Positions 1 through 9,045 of a stretch of 64,000 nucleotides of DNA are shown one piece after another. The notes beneath the pieces are model-generated. The model saw nothing but the letters and a program-made list of their open reading frames with translations. It was not told the origin of the DNA and made no database searches. Location: the NCBI RefSeq assembly GCF_009362735.1, contig NZ_WHNP01000001.1, positions 124,001 to 188,000 of the forward strand, read 5' to 3'. The translations under genes and the position numbers were made by a program. Position 1 is the stretch's first letter. The number at the start of each line of letters is the position of its first letter. The stretch comes from Paraburkholderia franconis (lineage in GTDB: Bacteria > Pseudomonadota > Gammaproteobacteria > Burkholderiales > Burkholderiaceae).

Positions 1-473
1 GCGCGATGAAACTCGAGGTCCGGCTCGAGCAGATCGCCGGCGGTTTGCGCGCGTTCCATGCGCTCATATGCGCAGCCGATGCGCGCGAGGTCTTCGTCGG
101 TTGCCGCCGTTGCGGCGAGCGCGGCCGCCGCCGGTTCGATGATGCGGCGCACCGTCATCAGCGACAGAAAGAACTCACCTTCGGGGATGCTGTTGAGCGT
201 CCAGTAGAGCACGTCGGGGTCGAGCATGTGCCACTCTTCGCGCGGCCGCACGACGCTGCCCACGCGCGGCTTCGAAATCACGAGGCCCTTTGCCACGAGC
301 ACGCGCGTCGCTTCGCGCAGCACGGGACGGCTCACGCCGTATTTTTCGCAGAGCGTCGCCTCGGCGGGCAACCGTTCGCCCGGCAGCAGCCGGCCGCTGA
401 CGATCTCGATGCCGAGCTCCTGCACGATCCGCGCATGCAGGCTTTTGCGTTTCTGAAGATGCCGGTAGTCCAT
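1..473 (-). CDS. FadR/GntR-family transcriptional regulator (partial, C-terminus outside window)
   Basis: The minus-strand frame starts at the ATG at 473 and stays open to the window edge, giving about 157 residues. The N-terminus has the GntR winged helix (around residues 10-75): a SGRLLPGERLP turn, then EKYGVSRPVLREATRVL and KPRVGSVVRPR. A WHMLDPDVLYW linker follows, as in FadR/FCD regulators of sugar-acid catabolism. The start of the all-helical FCD effector domain (TVRRIIEPAAAALAA) is visible. The effector cannot be told because the ligand domain is cut off. Its target operon probably lies to the left of the window. Confidence 0.85.
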   Translation of the reverse strand, partial: MDYRHLQKRKSLHARIVQELGIEIVSGRLLPGERLPAEATLCEKYGVSRPVLREATRVLVAKGLVISKPRVGSVVRPREEWHMLDPDVLYWTLNSIPEGEFFLSLMTVRRIIEPAAAALAATAATDEDLARIGCAYERMERAQTAGDLLEPDLEFHR

Positions 474-853
474 GATCTATTTGTTTTGACCGTGCGTATG
501 CGGATAGCCGGATCGATCCCGTTGCGGCGCGCCATCGACCGGGCTCGCGCGATCGCTCCGTATGGGCCATGCAAGCATAGCATGGGGGACACGCGCCACC
601 CTCTGCTTCAACGATGTCTGCGCGGCACGCGTCATGTCGATCGGCTCATATCGTTACGCGTATTACCAATGGGGGTTGGGTTCATTTTTTGCTTGAACGT
701 CATCGGGACGGCTGCTTTACTCGAATCGAACGCGAGCAGCGCTGCATTACTCGAATCGAACGGGAGCAGCGCCAACGGCCACCCTCAAACCGAACGACAA
801 GAGGCGTGACCACAGAAGCAACACGCGCATTCACCTCGACACGGACCACGGCA
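474..853. other. Gene-free spacer with a short tandem duplication
   Basis: No frame here has coding character; an ORF that runs through from 614 is only an upstream extension of the gene starting at 854. The stretch holds the 30-bp duplication described separately. No convincing promoter was identified. Confidence 0.5.
717..773. repeat. Two tandem copies of a 30-bp unit
   Basis: Copy one is 717-746 and copy two 747-773. They share TTACTCGAATCGAACG and GAGCAGCGC and differ by a few bases. The repeat lies about 80 bp upstream of the Cys-rich exported protein gene. No function is evident; it is probably a replication-slippage duplication. Confidence 0.7.
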
Positions 854-1114
854 ATGAAGCTGAAATCACAAGTCTTCCTTGTTGCATGCGTGGCGGCGGC
901 GAACGTCGGGATGGCCGCCACGCGCGACGAACAGACCAGGGCCTGCAAGCACGACGCGATCAAGTTCTGCGCGATCCACATCCCGAACAAGCAGAAGATC
1001 GAAGCGTGCATGAAGGCCCACTACGCCAAGCTGTCGCCGCAGTGCCAGGCGATGTTCGACGCCCCCGACGATAACGACTCGCCCTCGAATCAGGCGGGCT
1101 CTGACGGGTCTTAG
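854..1114 (+). CDS. Small exported Cys-rich protein
   Basis: The protein has 86 residues. A signal peptide (MKLKSQVFLVACVAAANVGMAA) is followed by a compact region with cysteines in CKHDAIKFC, KIEACMKAH and LSPQCQAMF. This spacing resembles the cysteine-rich GLG1-type repeat found in small proteobacterial periplasmic proteins. The tail is acidic and Ser-rich. The ATG at 854 was chosen because the signal peptide begins there; the upstream in-frame extension is low-complexity. The exact role is unknown; cysteine pairing in the periplasm is likely. Confidence 0.75.
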   Translation: MKLKSQVFLVACVAAANVGMAATRDEQTRACKHDAIKFCAIHIPNKQKIEACMKAHYAKLSPQCQAMFDAPDDNDSPSNQAGSDGS

Positions 1115-1130
1115 CTGGGTCGAGCCGGTT

Positions 1131-2180
1131 CTAGCGGGCCGTGCTGAGCGGCAGCGCCACTTCGACGCGGCCCGTTTCGAGGCCGACCGTATTGCGCATG
1201 GTTCGCAGGCGAAACGGATCGAGCGCGCGATGCTGCGCTTCATCGCCGATACCCAGTTGCATCAGCAGTTGCGCGACGATCGCATAGAGAATCGTCGAGT
1301 TGCCGTCCTCCACCTTCACGGCGATGCCCAGCGCGCCCTTCGCGCCGAGTTTCACCGTCTGCGCCGAAGCCCTCACGCCGATCGCATAGCTCGCGTCGGC
1401 GCCGAACTTGCCGACCAGTGCGCCCTTGTACGCGCGCATCAGCGCCGTGCAGAACCGCCCCTCGCCCGCGACCATCTCCGGATGCGACGTCATCGCGCGA
1501 TAGATGCGGGCGAGCGCCTCGTCTTCGCGTGAACCCGACTGCGTCTGCGCGTCGGCCGCACGCGCGAGCTTCATGTAGAGACGCGCGAGGCGGTCGAGCG
1601 CGAAGGCGGGCGTCGGCAGATTGCAGCCGTCGATGGCCCATTGCACGCCGTCGTCGGGCAAATCGCACGCTTGCGCGACCGTGCGCTTTACGCGCTGCTG
1701 CAACGGATGTCCGGCGAGGTGGTAGTCGGCGAGCGCCGCGCCGATCGCCCGCGCGCCCGCCAGCATGCCCGCGTGCTTGCCCGAGCAGTTGCTGCACACG
1801 GGGCCCGGCACGAAGTCGCGCCTGATCCATTCGCGGTAGACGTCATCCGAAATGGGCGGGTGGCCGCCGCAACGCAGATCGGCCTCGGTGGCCTGCGCCT
1901 TCGCGAGCATGCCGCGCGCACGTTCGATGTGCCGCTCTTCGCTGTTATGCGAGCCGCACATCAGCGCGAGGTCCGCTTCGTCGAAGCCGAAGCGTTCGAG
2001 CGCGCCCGTTTCGACGACGGCCAGCGCCTGAGCCGGCTTGGCCGCCGACCTCACCAGCGTGACGCGCGACGGGTCGCCGCACGAAGCCAGCAGCCGTCCC
2101 GCCGTATCGACGACGGCAACATGCGCGGCATGCGTGTTCTCGACGATGGCGCCGCGATAGACGGTGGCAGCAATGGACAT
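1131..2180 (-). CDS. Asparaginase, type II-like family (PF06089)
   Basis: The 349-residue protein is colinear with the 'L-asparaginase II' family found in Rhizobium and Burkholderia, which is unrelated to E. coli AnsA/AnsB. Recognisable blocks are the N-terminal RGAIVENTHAAHVAVVD, SAAKPAQALAVVETGA, CGSHNSEERH, VCSNCSGKHAGMLA, DGCNLPTPAFALDRLA and EGRFCTALMRA. It is predicted to hydrolyse L-asparagine to aspartate and ammonia in the cytoplasm. The ATG at 2180 has GGAG 6 bp upstream; the longer frame adds an unsupported N-terminus. It appears monocistronic. Confidence 0.85.
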   Translation of the reverse strand: MSIAATVYRGAIVENTHAAHVAVVDTAGRLLASCGDPSRVTLVRSAAKPAQALAVVETGALERFGFDEADLALMCGSHNSEERHIERARGMLAKAQATEADLRCGGHPPISDDVYREWIRRDFVPGPVCSNCSGKHAGMLAGARAIGAALADYHLAGHPLQQRVKRTVAQACDLPDDGVQWAIDGCNLPTPAFALDRLARLYMKLARAADAQTQSGSREDEALARIYRAMTSHPEMVAGEGRFCTALMRAYKGALVGKFGADASYAIGVRASAQTVKLGAKGALGIAVKVEDGNSTILYAIVAQLLMQLGIGDEAQHRALDPFRLRTMRNTVGLETGRVEVALPLSTAR

Positions 2181-2362
2181 CGGGTCTCCTTTCGTTTTGG
2201 ATGGTGTCCGCACAAACAGCAACAGATCCGCCCGATTCTACCGGGACGATCGCGGCCCCCTTCCAGGCGCGATCCCTGCGTGTCGGATACATTGGACCGG
2301 CCGGATCGGCGTGTCGTCCGACGTGAGAACAGCAACCACCTTCCATGGCACAGGAGAAAGCA

Positions 2363-2674
2363 ATGCACATCGCGAGAAAACTGATTGTCCTCTTCGCCTC
2401 GGCCTCGCTGGGAGTCGGCGCGGCCGCGCCTGCGTTCGCCCAAAACACGGACGCCTCGGGCAGCACGGACACGGCAGGCGCAGCAGCGTCAGCCGCGAAG
2501 CCGACCAAGGCGCAGCGCAAACAGGCGAGCAAGGAAGCGCGCGCGAAGCGCAACGCAGAACTGAAGAAGCTCGAGGACGCGGGTTATAAGCCGTCCCATA
2601 ACGATCCGAATTACCCGCAGGATTTGCAAAACGCGCAAAAAAAGGCGGGCATCGGGCAAGGCGCAAGCCAGTAA
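2363..2674 (+). CDS. Small exported DUF4148-like protein
   Basis: The protein has 103 residues. A signal peptide (MHIARKLIVLFASASLGVG, cleavage near AFAQ) precedes a Lys/Ala-rich charged region (AQRKQASKEARAKRNAELKKLEDAGY) and a C-terminal NDPNYPQDLQNAQKKAG. This resembles the small DUF4148-type secreted proteins abundant in Burkholderia. The start at 2363 has a strong CAGGAG site 6 bp upstream and was preferred to an in-frame ATG at 2345. The function is unknown. Confidence 0.8.
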   Translation: MHIARKLIVLFASASLGVGAAAPAFAQNTDASGSTDTAGAAASAAKPTKAQRKQASKEARAKRNAELKKLEDAGYKPSHNDPNYPQDLQNAQKKAGIGQGASQ

Positions 2675-2703
2675 TCGTCATTCAGTTCACAGAGCCGCGC
2701 GCG

Positions 2704-4099
2704 ATGCTTTGCGCGTGCGGCCTCGCGATTGCGCGCGCGGTGCAACGCCGTCGCGAATCGCATCGCCATCTCTCTTCGTTGCCGTGTTCAACTCCGGCAC
2801 GTATTTCTCTCGTATTTCTCTCGTATTTCTCTCGTATTTCTCTCGTATTTCTCTGCGTGAGACTTCCGCCCTCGCCCGTCGCGAGGCCCGTGCATCAGCG
2901 CGTGGAGCCACCGGCGCCGATCAACACGCCCATCAACGCGTCGATTAACAACGCGCCGCAGACGATCGCCGACGACCGCGCGAACCGCCGCCACGAAAAC
3001 CGCCTGATACTCGTGATCGAAGACGACATTGCGTTCGCGGAAATCCTGCGCGACCTCACGCACGAGCTCGACTTCGATTTCGTGCACGCCGCCGACGGGA
3101 CGACGGGCCTCGCGCTGGTGCGCGACATGCAGCCCACGGCCGTGCTGCTCGACGTCGGCTTGCCCGGCATGAACGGCTTCGAACTGGCATCGCTGATGCG
3201 CGGCAGCCCGCGCACGTCGCACGTGCCCATCATCTTCCTGACGGCCACGGCCGAAGACGCATCGCGCACGTTCCGCGGCTATGAAGCGGGCGCCGTCGAT
3301 TTCCTGCACAAGCCATTCGATCCTCGCATCCTGCAATCGAAGGTCGACGTATTCGTGCAGCTGGAGCAGCACAAGCGGCAGCTCGCCGATCAGCTGCTGA
3401 CTACGCGCCAGTTGCCCGAAGCCAACGAAATGCTGATGGCCGTGCTCGGCCACGATCTGCGCACGCCACTGGGCACGGTGCTCGCGTCGGCGGAATATCT
3501 GGTGCGCAATGCGCCCGACGAGCAGTCCGCCACGGTCGCGGGCCGCATCAAGACCAGCTCGATGCGGATGTCGCGGATGGTGCATCAGCTGCTCAATCTC
3601 GCGCGCCTGCAAGGCGGACGCATGCAGCTTCAGCCCCGCACGGCCGACCTGACGGCGCTGTGCCGGGGCGTGATCGAGGAGTTCGCGACGCACGAGCGCG
3701 CCGCCCAGATCACGCTGAACGCGCGCGGCAATTCGACGGGAAGCTGGGACACCGATCTGCTGTGGCAGGCCATTTCGAATCTGATCAGCAACGCGTTGCA
3801 TCACGGCGAGCAGGACAGCGCGATTGTCGTCGACGTCGACGGCGAAGCGCCGAACTGGATCAAGCTGACGATCAGCAATCGCGGCGTGATTTCCGCCGGC
3901 GTGCTGCCGCATCTGTTCGAGGCATTCGGCTCGAACGGCGCTGGCGAACGGTCGCGCGAGGGGCTTGGGATCGGGCTGCACATCGTCCACAAGATCGTGC
4001 ACATGCATGGCGGACAAGGTGACGGGCAAGTCGGATGAATTCATCGGCACGGTGTTTTCGCTGAACCTGCCGCGCGTCGCGCAAAGCTGGGTGCGTTGA
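2704..4099 (+). CDS. Receiver-histidine kinase (REC-HisKA-HATPase) with a 3' frameshift
   Basis: An N-terminal receiver domain (LILVIEDDIAFAEIL, phospho-acceptor Asp in VLLDVGLPGMNG, Lys in FLHKPFD) is joined to a HisKA helix (AVLGHDLRTPLGTV, His about residue 250 of the longest frame) and an HATPase domain (NLISNALHHG, GLGIGLHIVHKIV). The frame closes at 4038, but the family-typical ending KVTGKSDEFIGTVFSLNLPR continues in another frame from 4016 to the stop at 4099. One extra base near 4015 would explain this. The start is uncertain: the ATG at 2704 would translate an 11-bp tandem repeat, and GTG codons at 2857, 2890 and 2902 are alternatives. No membrane domain is convincing, so it is probably cytoplasmic. 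Confidence 0.75.
2800..2854. repeat. Five tandem copies of an 11-bp unit
   Basis: The unit CGTATTTCTCT is repeated five times exactly (2800-2810, 2811-2821, 2822-2832, 2833-2843, 2844-2854). It lies between or at the 5' end of the receiver-kinase gene. A perfect period of 11 suggests recent slippage, and copy number may vary between strains. The low GC contrasts with its surroundings. Confidence 0.9.
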
Positions 4100-4171
4100 A
4101 CGCTGCGCGAGCGCATCGTGCCCGCGCGCGCTGCGCGGCTTTCGAAATGTTTGGTCATGCACCGGCGAACG

Positions 4172-4267
4172 GCTTGCGGCCTTGCTTGCGGCCTTGCTTG
4201 CGGCCTCGCTTGTGGCCTCGCTTACGGCCTCGCTTACGGCCTCGCTTACGGCCTCGCTTGCGGCCTT
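4172..4267. repeat. Eight tandem copies of a 12-bp unit
   Basis: The units are of the type GCTTGCGGCCTT or GCTTACGGCCTC, starting at 4172, 4184, 4196, 4208, 4220, 4232, 4244 and 4256. Variant units are grouped: two CTT, then CTC forms, with three identical TTACGG units in a row, as expected of stepwise duplication. It lies in the 4100-4441 gene-free gap upstream of the DUF2242 lipoprotein. Frames through it exist but look non-coding. Confidence 0.9.
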
Positions 4268-4441
4268 GTGCAGCGCGGGCGGGCGTCCGCGCCGCGTTTT
4301 ACATGCGTTGCGGCGTCAGTCGGCACATGCGGCGGCATGTGTTGCGTCTCGTACGACCATCGCTGTCCGTAATAACGGCGTGGCTGAAACCGCACTACAA
4401 TGCTTGCCGTCCGATGTCTCGTAGTCCGCTTTTTTCGCCAT

Positions 4442-5326
4442 ATGTTCAGCCGCCTGTCCCGAGTCGCTCTCGCTCTGACCCTGCCCGCGCTTGCCTTGCT
4501 CGCCGCGTGTTCGACGCCGCCCAAAGCGAAGCTTCAGGAAGATTTCGTCAACAGCAGCGCAAGCCCCTATACACGCACGTTCGAGGTGGGAAGCACGGAA
4601 GCCTGCGAAGGCGCGCGCCGCGCGCTGCTGAGCCAGGGCTACATGACGACGCTCGCGCGCCCCGATACCGTCGACGCGACCAAAAATTTCCAGCCCGCCA
4701 GCGACTCGCATTTCACCGTCGAATTTCACATCGTCTGCACGGCTGGCGACGATGCGACGAACAGCAGCATCGTCTATGCGAACGCAGTGCAGAACGGCTA
4801 TGCGCTGAAGAAGAGCGATACGTCGGCGAGCGTCGGGCTGAGCGTGCTCGGCTCGCTGTCGCTGCCTATCCGCTCGAACAGCGACGCGATGGTGAAAATC
4901 TCCAGCGAGACGATCCAGTCGGGCAAGTTCTATAACGGCTTCTTCGATCTCGTCGGCCACTATCTTGCCAACGTAGTGCGCAGTTCGCCCGTGCCCGGCG
5001 ATACCATCAGCGCCACGCCGCTGCCGATGCCCCCCGCTCCGCCCGCGCTCGTCGTCACGCCGATGCCCGCGACGCTGGGCGGCAACGCGGCGCCTGTCAT
5101 CATGCCTGCGGCGCAAGCGCCAGCGGCGGCACCCGCAACGTCGGCAACACCGGCAACGCCGACAATACCTGCAACACCCGCAGCGCCGGTTGCGGCTCCC
5201 ATCGCCCCGCCGACACCCCTCGTCCCCACCGTCCCGATGATGCCCACGCACGAAACGACGGCACTCGACAGCACACCCTCGATTGCAGCGTCGCCGGCAT
5301 CGGGCGTAGCCGCGTCGCCGCAATAG
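4442..5326 (+). CDS. DUF2242-family lipoprotein
   Basis: The protein has 294 residues. A lipoprotein signal peptide ends in the lipobox LLAAC, so the mature protein starts at Cys-Ser-Thr-Pro-Pro. The conserved part (around residues 20-190) contains FEVGSTEACEGARRALLSQGY and LGSLSLPIRSNSDAMVKIS, as in the DUF2242 family. The last 100 residues are a Pro/Ala/Thr-rich low-complexity tail that may span periplasm or wall. The ATG at 4442 was chosen because the signal peptide begins there. The family's role is unknown. Confidence 0.8.
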   Translation: MFSRLSRVALALTLPALALLAACSTPPKAKLQEDFVNSSASPYTRTFEVGSTEACEGARRALLSQGYMTTLARPDTVDATKNFQPASDSHFTVEFHIVCTAGDDATNSSIVYANAVQNGYALKKSDTSASVGLSVLGSLSLPIRSNSDAMVKISSETIQSGKFYNGFFDLVGHYLANVVRSSPVPGDTISATPLPMPPAPPALVVTPMPATLGGNAAPVIMPAAQAPAAAPATSATPATPTIPATPAAPVAAPIAPPTPLVPTVPMMPTHETTALDSTPSIAASPASGVAASPQ

Positions 5327-5360
5327 CCGCAAGCGCCCCTTCGCTGCATAGGTCCGAATC

Positions 5361-5391
5361 GAAAATCGCCGCTGTCACGCGGCAATTTTTG
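5361..5391 (+). terminator. Rho-independent terminator after the DUF2242 lipoprotein gene
   Basis: An inverted repeat (GCCGC ... GCGGC, extended by flanking A/T pairs) is followed by a run of five T at 5386-5390, 35 bp after the lipoprotein stop codon. Confidence 0.7.
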
Positions 5392-5792
5392 TTTCCGATG
5401 GCTCGCCCAAGGAAACGATCACGCATGGCGTTTCGCCTCGCGACACACTGGCGTTACCTCATGAAGAATCGCCCAGTGTCACGGGTCTCTTTGGTGCTAT
5501 TCAGGCGACTGTTTTTCGCAACTTCCGCGCATTTCTGATATTGGTTGAAGCAGCGCGGCTGTCGGGTTTCTGTACGTCTACGCACCCGAACATCCTTCGC
5601 TGAAGGACCACTTCGATCTACTGTTCCCGATCGTCATGCCAATGCTACGAGGGTCGAGCGCTTGAGATCGGGAGGACCGCGCGTGATCGCGAACGCATGC
5701 CGCGATGCGCGACGTGTCGCGTGTCGCGTGTTGCATGAAATCGCGCGCGCAGATGTGCATTTCCCTCAACGCTTCATACACGGAGAACGACA
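5392..5792. other. Gene-free spacer
   Basis: No frame shows coding character. The stretch should contain the promoter of the SYLF lipoprotein gene; no clear -35/-10 pair was picked out by eye. Confidence 0.4.
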
Positions 5793-6380
5793 ATGCAAAG
5801 AAGACACTTCGTAACAGCAAGTGTTGCTGCCCTCGCGTACGGCGGTCTGTTGCTGTCGGGTTGCAGCACCACCACGAGTAGCGGGGAATCGGCCGCTACG
5901 GACATGTCCAAGCGCCAGTCGATCGATGCGAGCGTCGACGGCACGATGGCGAAGCTCTATACCAGCGTGCAGGGCTCGCGCGAACTGGTGGCGAAGGCGC
6001 GCGGCGTGCTCGTGTTTCCTTCCGTGCTTCAGGTCGGGTTCGTCGTCGGCGGGCAGTATGGCGAGGGTGCGCTGCGTGTCGGCGGCAGCACGGCGGGCTA
6101 CTACAGCACGGTCTCCGGATCGTTCGGCCTCACGGCGGGCGCGCAGTCGAAGGCGATCATCTTCCTGTTCATGACGCAGGACGCGCTGGACAAGTTCCAG
6201 AACTCGAAGGGCTGGTCTGCGGGCGCGGACGCATCGGTGGCGCTGATCAAGGTGGGCGCGAACGGCGCAATCGATACATCGACGGCGACCGCGCCCGTCG
6301 AAGCCATCGTGATGACGAACTCGGGGCTGATGGCCGACGTGTCGCTCGCGGGCACCAAGGTCTCGAAGCTGATGATCTGA
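5793..6380 (+). CDS. SYLF/YSC84-family lipid-binding lipoprotein
   Basis: The protein has 195 residues. Its lipoprotein signal ends in LLLSGC with the acylated Cys near residue 24. The body carries the SYLF (YSC84) pattern: AKARGVLVFPSVLQVGFVVGGQYGEG, then GYYSTVSGSFGLTAGAQSKAIIFLFMT and GADASVALIKVGANG. SYLF domains bind phosphoinositides or other lipids in eukaryotes; in Burkholderia these are conserved outer-membrane lipoproteins of unclear role. A strong GGAGAACGACA precedes the ATG. Confidence 0.85.
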   Translation: MQRRHFVTASVAALAYGGLLLSGCSTTTSSGESAATDMSKRQSIDASVDGTMAKLYTSVQGSRELVAKARGVLVFPSVLQVGFVVGGQYGEGALRVGGSTAGYYSTVSGSFGLTAGAQSKAIIFLFMTQDALDKFQNSKGWSAGADASVALIKVGANGAIDTSTATAPVEAIVMTNSGLMADVSLAGTKVSKLMI

Positions 6381-6456
6381 ACGGCTGGAACGCGCGCGCC
6401 GCGGGCTGTTGTTGCGCAGCGGCGCGCGTGAGTGTCGATGAAGTGGTGGCGGGACA

Positions 6457-7395
6457 TCACTCGATCCCCCGCGTCATCCGTTGAATCGCCTGCGGCGGCT
6501 GGCCGTACGCACGCAAGAACGCCCGGCGCATGCGCTCGCGGTCGCCGAAGCCCGTGTCGCGCGCGACCACATCGACGCCGTGCCGTCCCGTCTCGAGCAT
6601 CAGGCGCGCCGCCTCGACGCGCAAGCGCTCGACCGCTTTCGCCGGCGTCTGCCCCGTCTCCTCCCTGAATGCGCGCGTGAACTGGCGCGGGCTCAGATGC
6701 GCGGCATCCGCGAGCTGCTCGACGGAAAGCGGCGTGTGCAGATTGCGCCGCGCGTACGAGAGCGCCGTCTGGATGCGATCGGACTTCGGCTCCAGTTCGA
6801 GCAGCGCGGAGAACTGCGATTGCCCGCCCGCGCGCCGGTGATACAGCACCAGCTTGCGCGCGACATGGCGCGCGAGCTCCACGCCTGCGTCCTTTTCGAC
6901 GAACGCGAGCGCGAGGTCGAAGCACGCCGTCATGCCCGCCGACGTCCACACGTCGTTGTCGATGATGAAGATGCGGTCCTCTTCGACTTTCACCGCGGGG
7001 TAACGCTTGCGCAGGTCGTCCGCGTAAAACCAGTGCGTCGTGGCGCGCCGTCCATCGAGCAGCCCGGCTTCGGCGAGATGGAACGCGCCCGTGCACGCCG
7101 CCGCGACGCGCCGCGCGGACGGCGCCGCGCGCTTCAGGAACTCGATCAGCGACGGCGTTGATGGCAGCAGGTCGTTGTCGCCGACGATCAGAATCGTGTC
7201 GAAGCGGCTGTCGTCGAAAGGCTCGGTCGTCACCGTAAAGCCCGACGAGCAGCGCACCGGCCCGCCGCGCTCGGAGAGCAGCACGAACTCGTACAACGGC
7301 TCGCTCATCTCGCGGTTGGTGAACTCGAACACCGTCGTCATGCCCAGATTCATCACCTGAAAACCGGGGAACAGAACGATTCCGACGCGCAGCAT
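6457..7395 (-). CDS. GlxA-family transcriptional regulator (DJ-1/PfpI + AraC)
   Basis: The protein has 312 residues. Residues 1-180 form a DJ-1/PfpI-like amidotransferase fold (VGIVLFPGFQVMN, TILIVGDND, AACTGAFHLAEAGLLDGRRA). The C-terminal 100 residues are an AraC double helix-turn-helix (LSVEQLADAAHLSPRQFTRAFREETG and DVVARDTGFGDRERMRRAF). Regulators of this type control small-metabolite catabolism. It is divergent from the SDR gene at 7525, a common arrangement with a target gene, so it may regulate that gene. The ATG at 7395 starts the domain exactly. Confidence 0.9.
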   Translation of the reverse strand: MLRVGIVLFPGFQVMNLGMTTVFEFTNREMSEPLYEFVLLSERGGPVRCSSGFTVTTEPFDDSRFDTILIVGDNDLLPSTPSLIEFLKRAAPSARRVAAACTGAFHLAEAGLLDGRRATTHWFYADDLRKRYPAVKVEEDRIFIIDNDVWTSAGMTACFDLALAFVEKDAGVELARHVARKLVLYHRRAGGQSQFSALLELEPKSDRIQTALSYARRNLHTPLSVEQLADAAHLSPRQFTRAFREETGQTPAKAVERLRVEAARLMLETGRHGVDVVARDTGFGDRERMRRAFLRAYGQPPQAIQRMTRGIE

Positions 7396-7524
7396 GGCTT
7401 GACTCCAGCGATGTCCTAAAAAGTGGCATCTATGACATTGAGGCCATGTGAGTATGCACCTAATCTTGCGGACATGCAGCCGACGCGACGTCGAATCTGC
7501 TTCCCCATCCTCAGGAGCATTGTT

Positions 7525-8349
7525 ATGTCGAATTCTTCGAACCCGAATTCTTTGAACCCAAGCCTCGGCACGGCCGTCGTCACGGGCGCCTCGTCGGGCA
7601 TCGGCGCCGTGTACGCGGATCGCCTCGCGCGCCGCGGCTACGATCTGATCGTCGTCGCCCGCAACCGCACGCGTCTCGAACAGCTGGCCAAGCGCATCAC
7701 GAACGAAACGGGCCGCTCGGTCGAAATCGTCACCGCCGACCTCAACGACGACGCCGACATCCGTCGCGTCGAGAACCTGCTGCGCACAGACGCAAGCATC
7801 ACGACGCTGGTGAACAACGCGGGCTTTGGCGCGGCCGCGCCGCTGCTGGATGCGGACGTCGATACGATGGAATCGATGATCAAGCTGAACGTCGTCGCGC
7901 TGACGCGGCTCACCTACGCGATCGCGCCCGCGTTCGTCGCGCGCGGCGGCGGCAACATCATCAACATCGCGTCGATCGTGGCGATTGCGCCGGAAATCCT
8001 GAACGGCGTCTATGGCGGCACGAAGGCGTTCGTGCTCGCGTTCACGCAGTCGCTGCATCACGAACTGGCGAGCAAGGGCATCAAAGTGCAGGCCGTGATG
8101 CCGGGCGCGACGCGCACCGAGTTCTTCGATGTCGCGGGCGTGCCCATCGGGATGCTCGAAGAGCAAGGCATCGTGATGTCGGCGGAACAGATGGTGGATG
8201 CGTCGCTCGTCGGCTTCGATCGCGGCGAGCTGGCGACGATTCCGTCGCTGCCCGATTACGCCGACTGGCAGGCGTTCGAATCGGCCCGCGCGGCACTCGG
8301 GCCGAACCTGTCGCGTAGCGCGCCGGCTGCGCGGTTCAACGTGGCTTGA
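7525..8349 (+). CDS. Short-chain dehydrogenase/reductase
   Basis: The protein has 274 residues. The Rossmann motif is TAVVTGASSGIGAVYADRLA, followed by NNAG (LVNNAGFGAAAP), the catalytic Ser in IINIASIVA, and the Tyr-Lys pair YGGTKAF. It is predicted to be an active NAD(P)-dependent oxidoreductase; the substrate is unknown. A CAGGAG site lies upstream of the ATG at 7525. Divergent from the GlxA-type regulator with about 130 bp between starts, so co-regulation is likely. Confidence 0.9.
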   Translation: MSNSSNPNSLNPSLGTAVVTGASSGIGAVYADRLARRGYDLIVVARNRTRLEQLAKRITNETGRSVEIVTADLNDDADIRRVENLLRTDASITTLVNNAGFGAAAPLLDADVDTMESMIKLNVVALTRLTYAIAPAFVARGGGNIINIASIVAIAPEILNGVYGGTKAFVLAFTQSLHHELASKGIKVQAVMPGATRTEFFDVAGVPIGMLEEQGIVMSAEQMVDASLVGFDRGELATIPSLPDYADWQAFESARAALGPNLSRSAPAARFNVA

Positions 8350-8383
8350 TGCAGTGCTGCGGCATGCGGCGCGGTTAGAGGCT

Positions 8384-8463
8384 CGTGCCGCATGCCTCGT
8401 GCCTCGTGCCTCGTGCCTCGTGCGCCTCGTGCCTCGTGCCGCGTGCCGCGTGCCTCGTGCCTC
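8384..8463. repeat. Octamer tandem repeat (GCCTCGTG type)
   Basis: About ten imperfect copies of an 8-bp unit GCCTCGTG, with GCCGCGTG variants, lie just after the SDR gene. They are followed by a parS-like site (8473) and a 13-bp repeat (8504). No coding potential. Confidence 0.8.
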
Positions 8464-8472
8464 GCACGGCGA

Positions 8473-8488
8473 GTTTATGCGCCTAAAC
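8473..8488. promoter_or_regulatory. parS-like site, one mismatch, 42 kb from parAB
   Basis: GTTTATGCGCCTAAAC differs by one base (C for A at position 11) from the perfect palindrome GTTTATGCGCATAAAC found next to parA at 53039. It lies in the gap between the SDR gene and the M14 remnant. It could be a distal ParB-binding site, as many ParB systems have outlying sites. Binding is inference. Confidence 0.55.
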
Positions 8489-8503
8489 TCGCGCCCGAGG
8501 ATT

Positions 8504-8542
8504 CGGCAACTTCACCCGGCAACTTCGCCCGGCAACTTCATG
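8504..8542. repeat. Three tandem 13-bp units
   Basis: CGGCAACTTCACC, CGGCAACTTCGCC and CGGCAACTTCATG start at 8504, 8517 and 8530. The last unit runs into the stop codon of the M14 remnant on the minus strand. Confidence 0.8.
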
Positions 8543-9045
8543 CGCCGAGCAGCACGCCCGTCCGGAAAGGCCGCGTGCCCATCACGCGGCCAAGCGGCGC
8601 GCCCGCCGTCACGAAACGGATCGCCCGGCGCATGTAGAACACGCCCTCCGTGTGGCTGGTGAGGGTCGTGGTCTCGTCCGTCAACGGATCGACGATGTCG
8701 AACAGCGGATCGCCGACGCGCATCATGTCGCCGATATTCGCCCGATGCACGAGGATGCCGCTCACGGGCGCATAGAACTGCTCGCTGCCCGCCAGCGGTG
8801 TCGCGGGCATTGGCAGTTGGGGCAGCGGCTTCGCGTTGCCCTCGATGGCCTTGCGATACGTCAGATAGTCGACGAGGGCATCCGCGTCCCGTTGCGCGAC
8901 TTCGTATGACACGTCGCGCTGCCCCCGGCATTCGATCGTCACCGCGACCGTGCCTGTCGGCACAGGCTTGCCTGCGGGCATCTGCTGCTGCAAGTGCCAC
9001 CACAGCAGGCTGTGCGTTTCGCTGCAACGCTCGACAACGATCCTC
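8538..9045 (-). pseudogene. C-terminal remnant of an AstE/AspA-like M14 deacylase
   Basis: About 165 residues are recognisable. They begin near RIVVERCSETHSLLWWHLQ and continue through YLTYRKAIEGNAKPLP, FYAPVSGILVHRANIGDMMRVGDPLFDIVDPLTDE and AIRFVTAGAPLGRVMGT. This is the C-terminal half of the succinylglutamate-desuccinylase/aspartoacylase family. The zinc-binding N-terminal half (HxxE and later His) is absent. Upstream sequence switches directly into a LysR fragment on the opposite strand, so a deletion has probably removed both 5' ends. Confidence 0.7.

Noticed and set aside
2788..4158. Minus-strand ORF (456 codons)
   Set aside because: Antisense to the receiver-kinase gene and His/Arg-rich without domain pattern.
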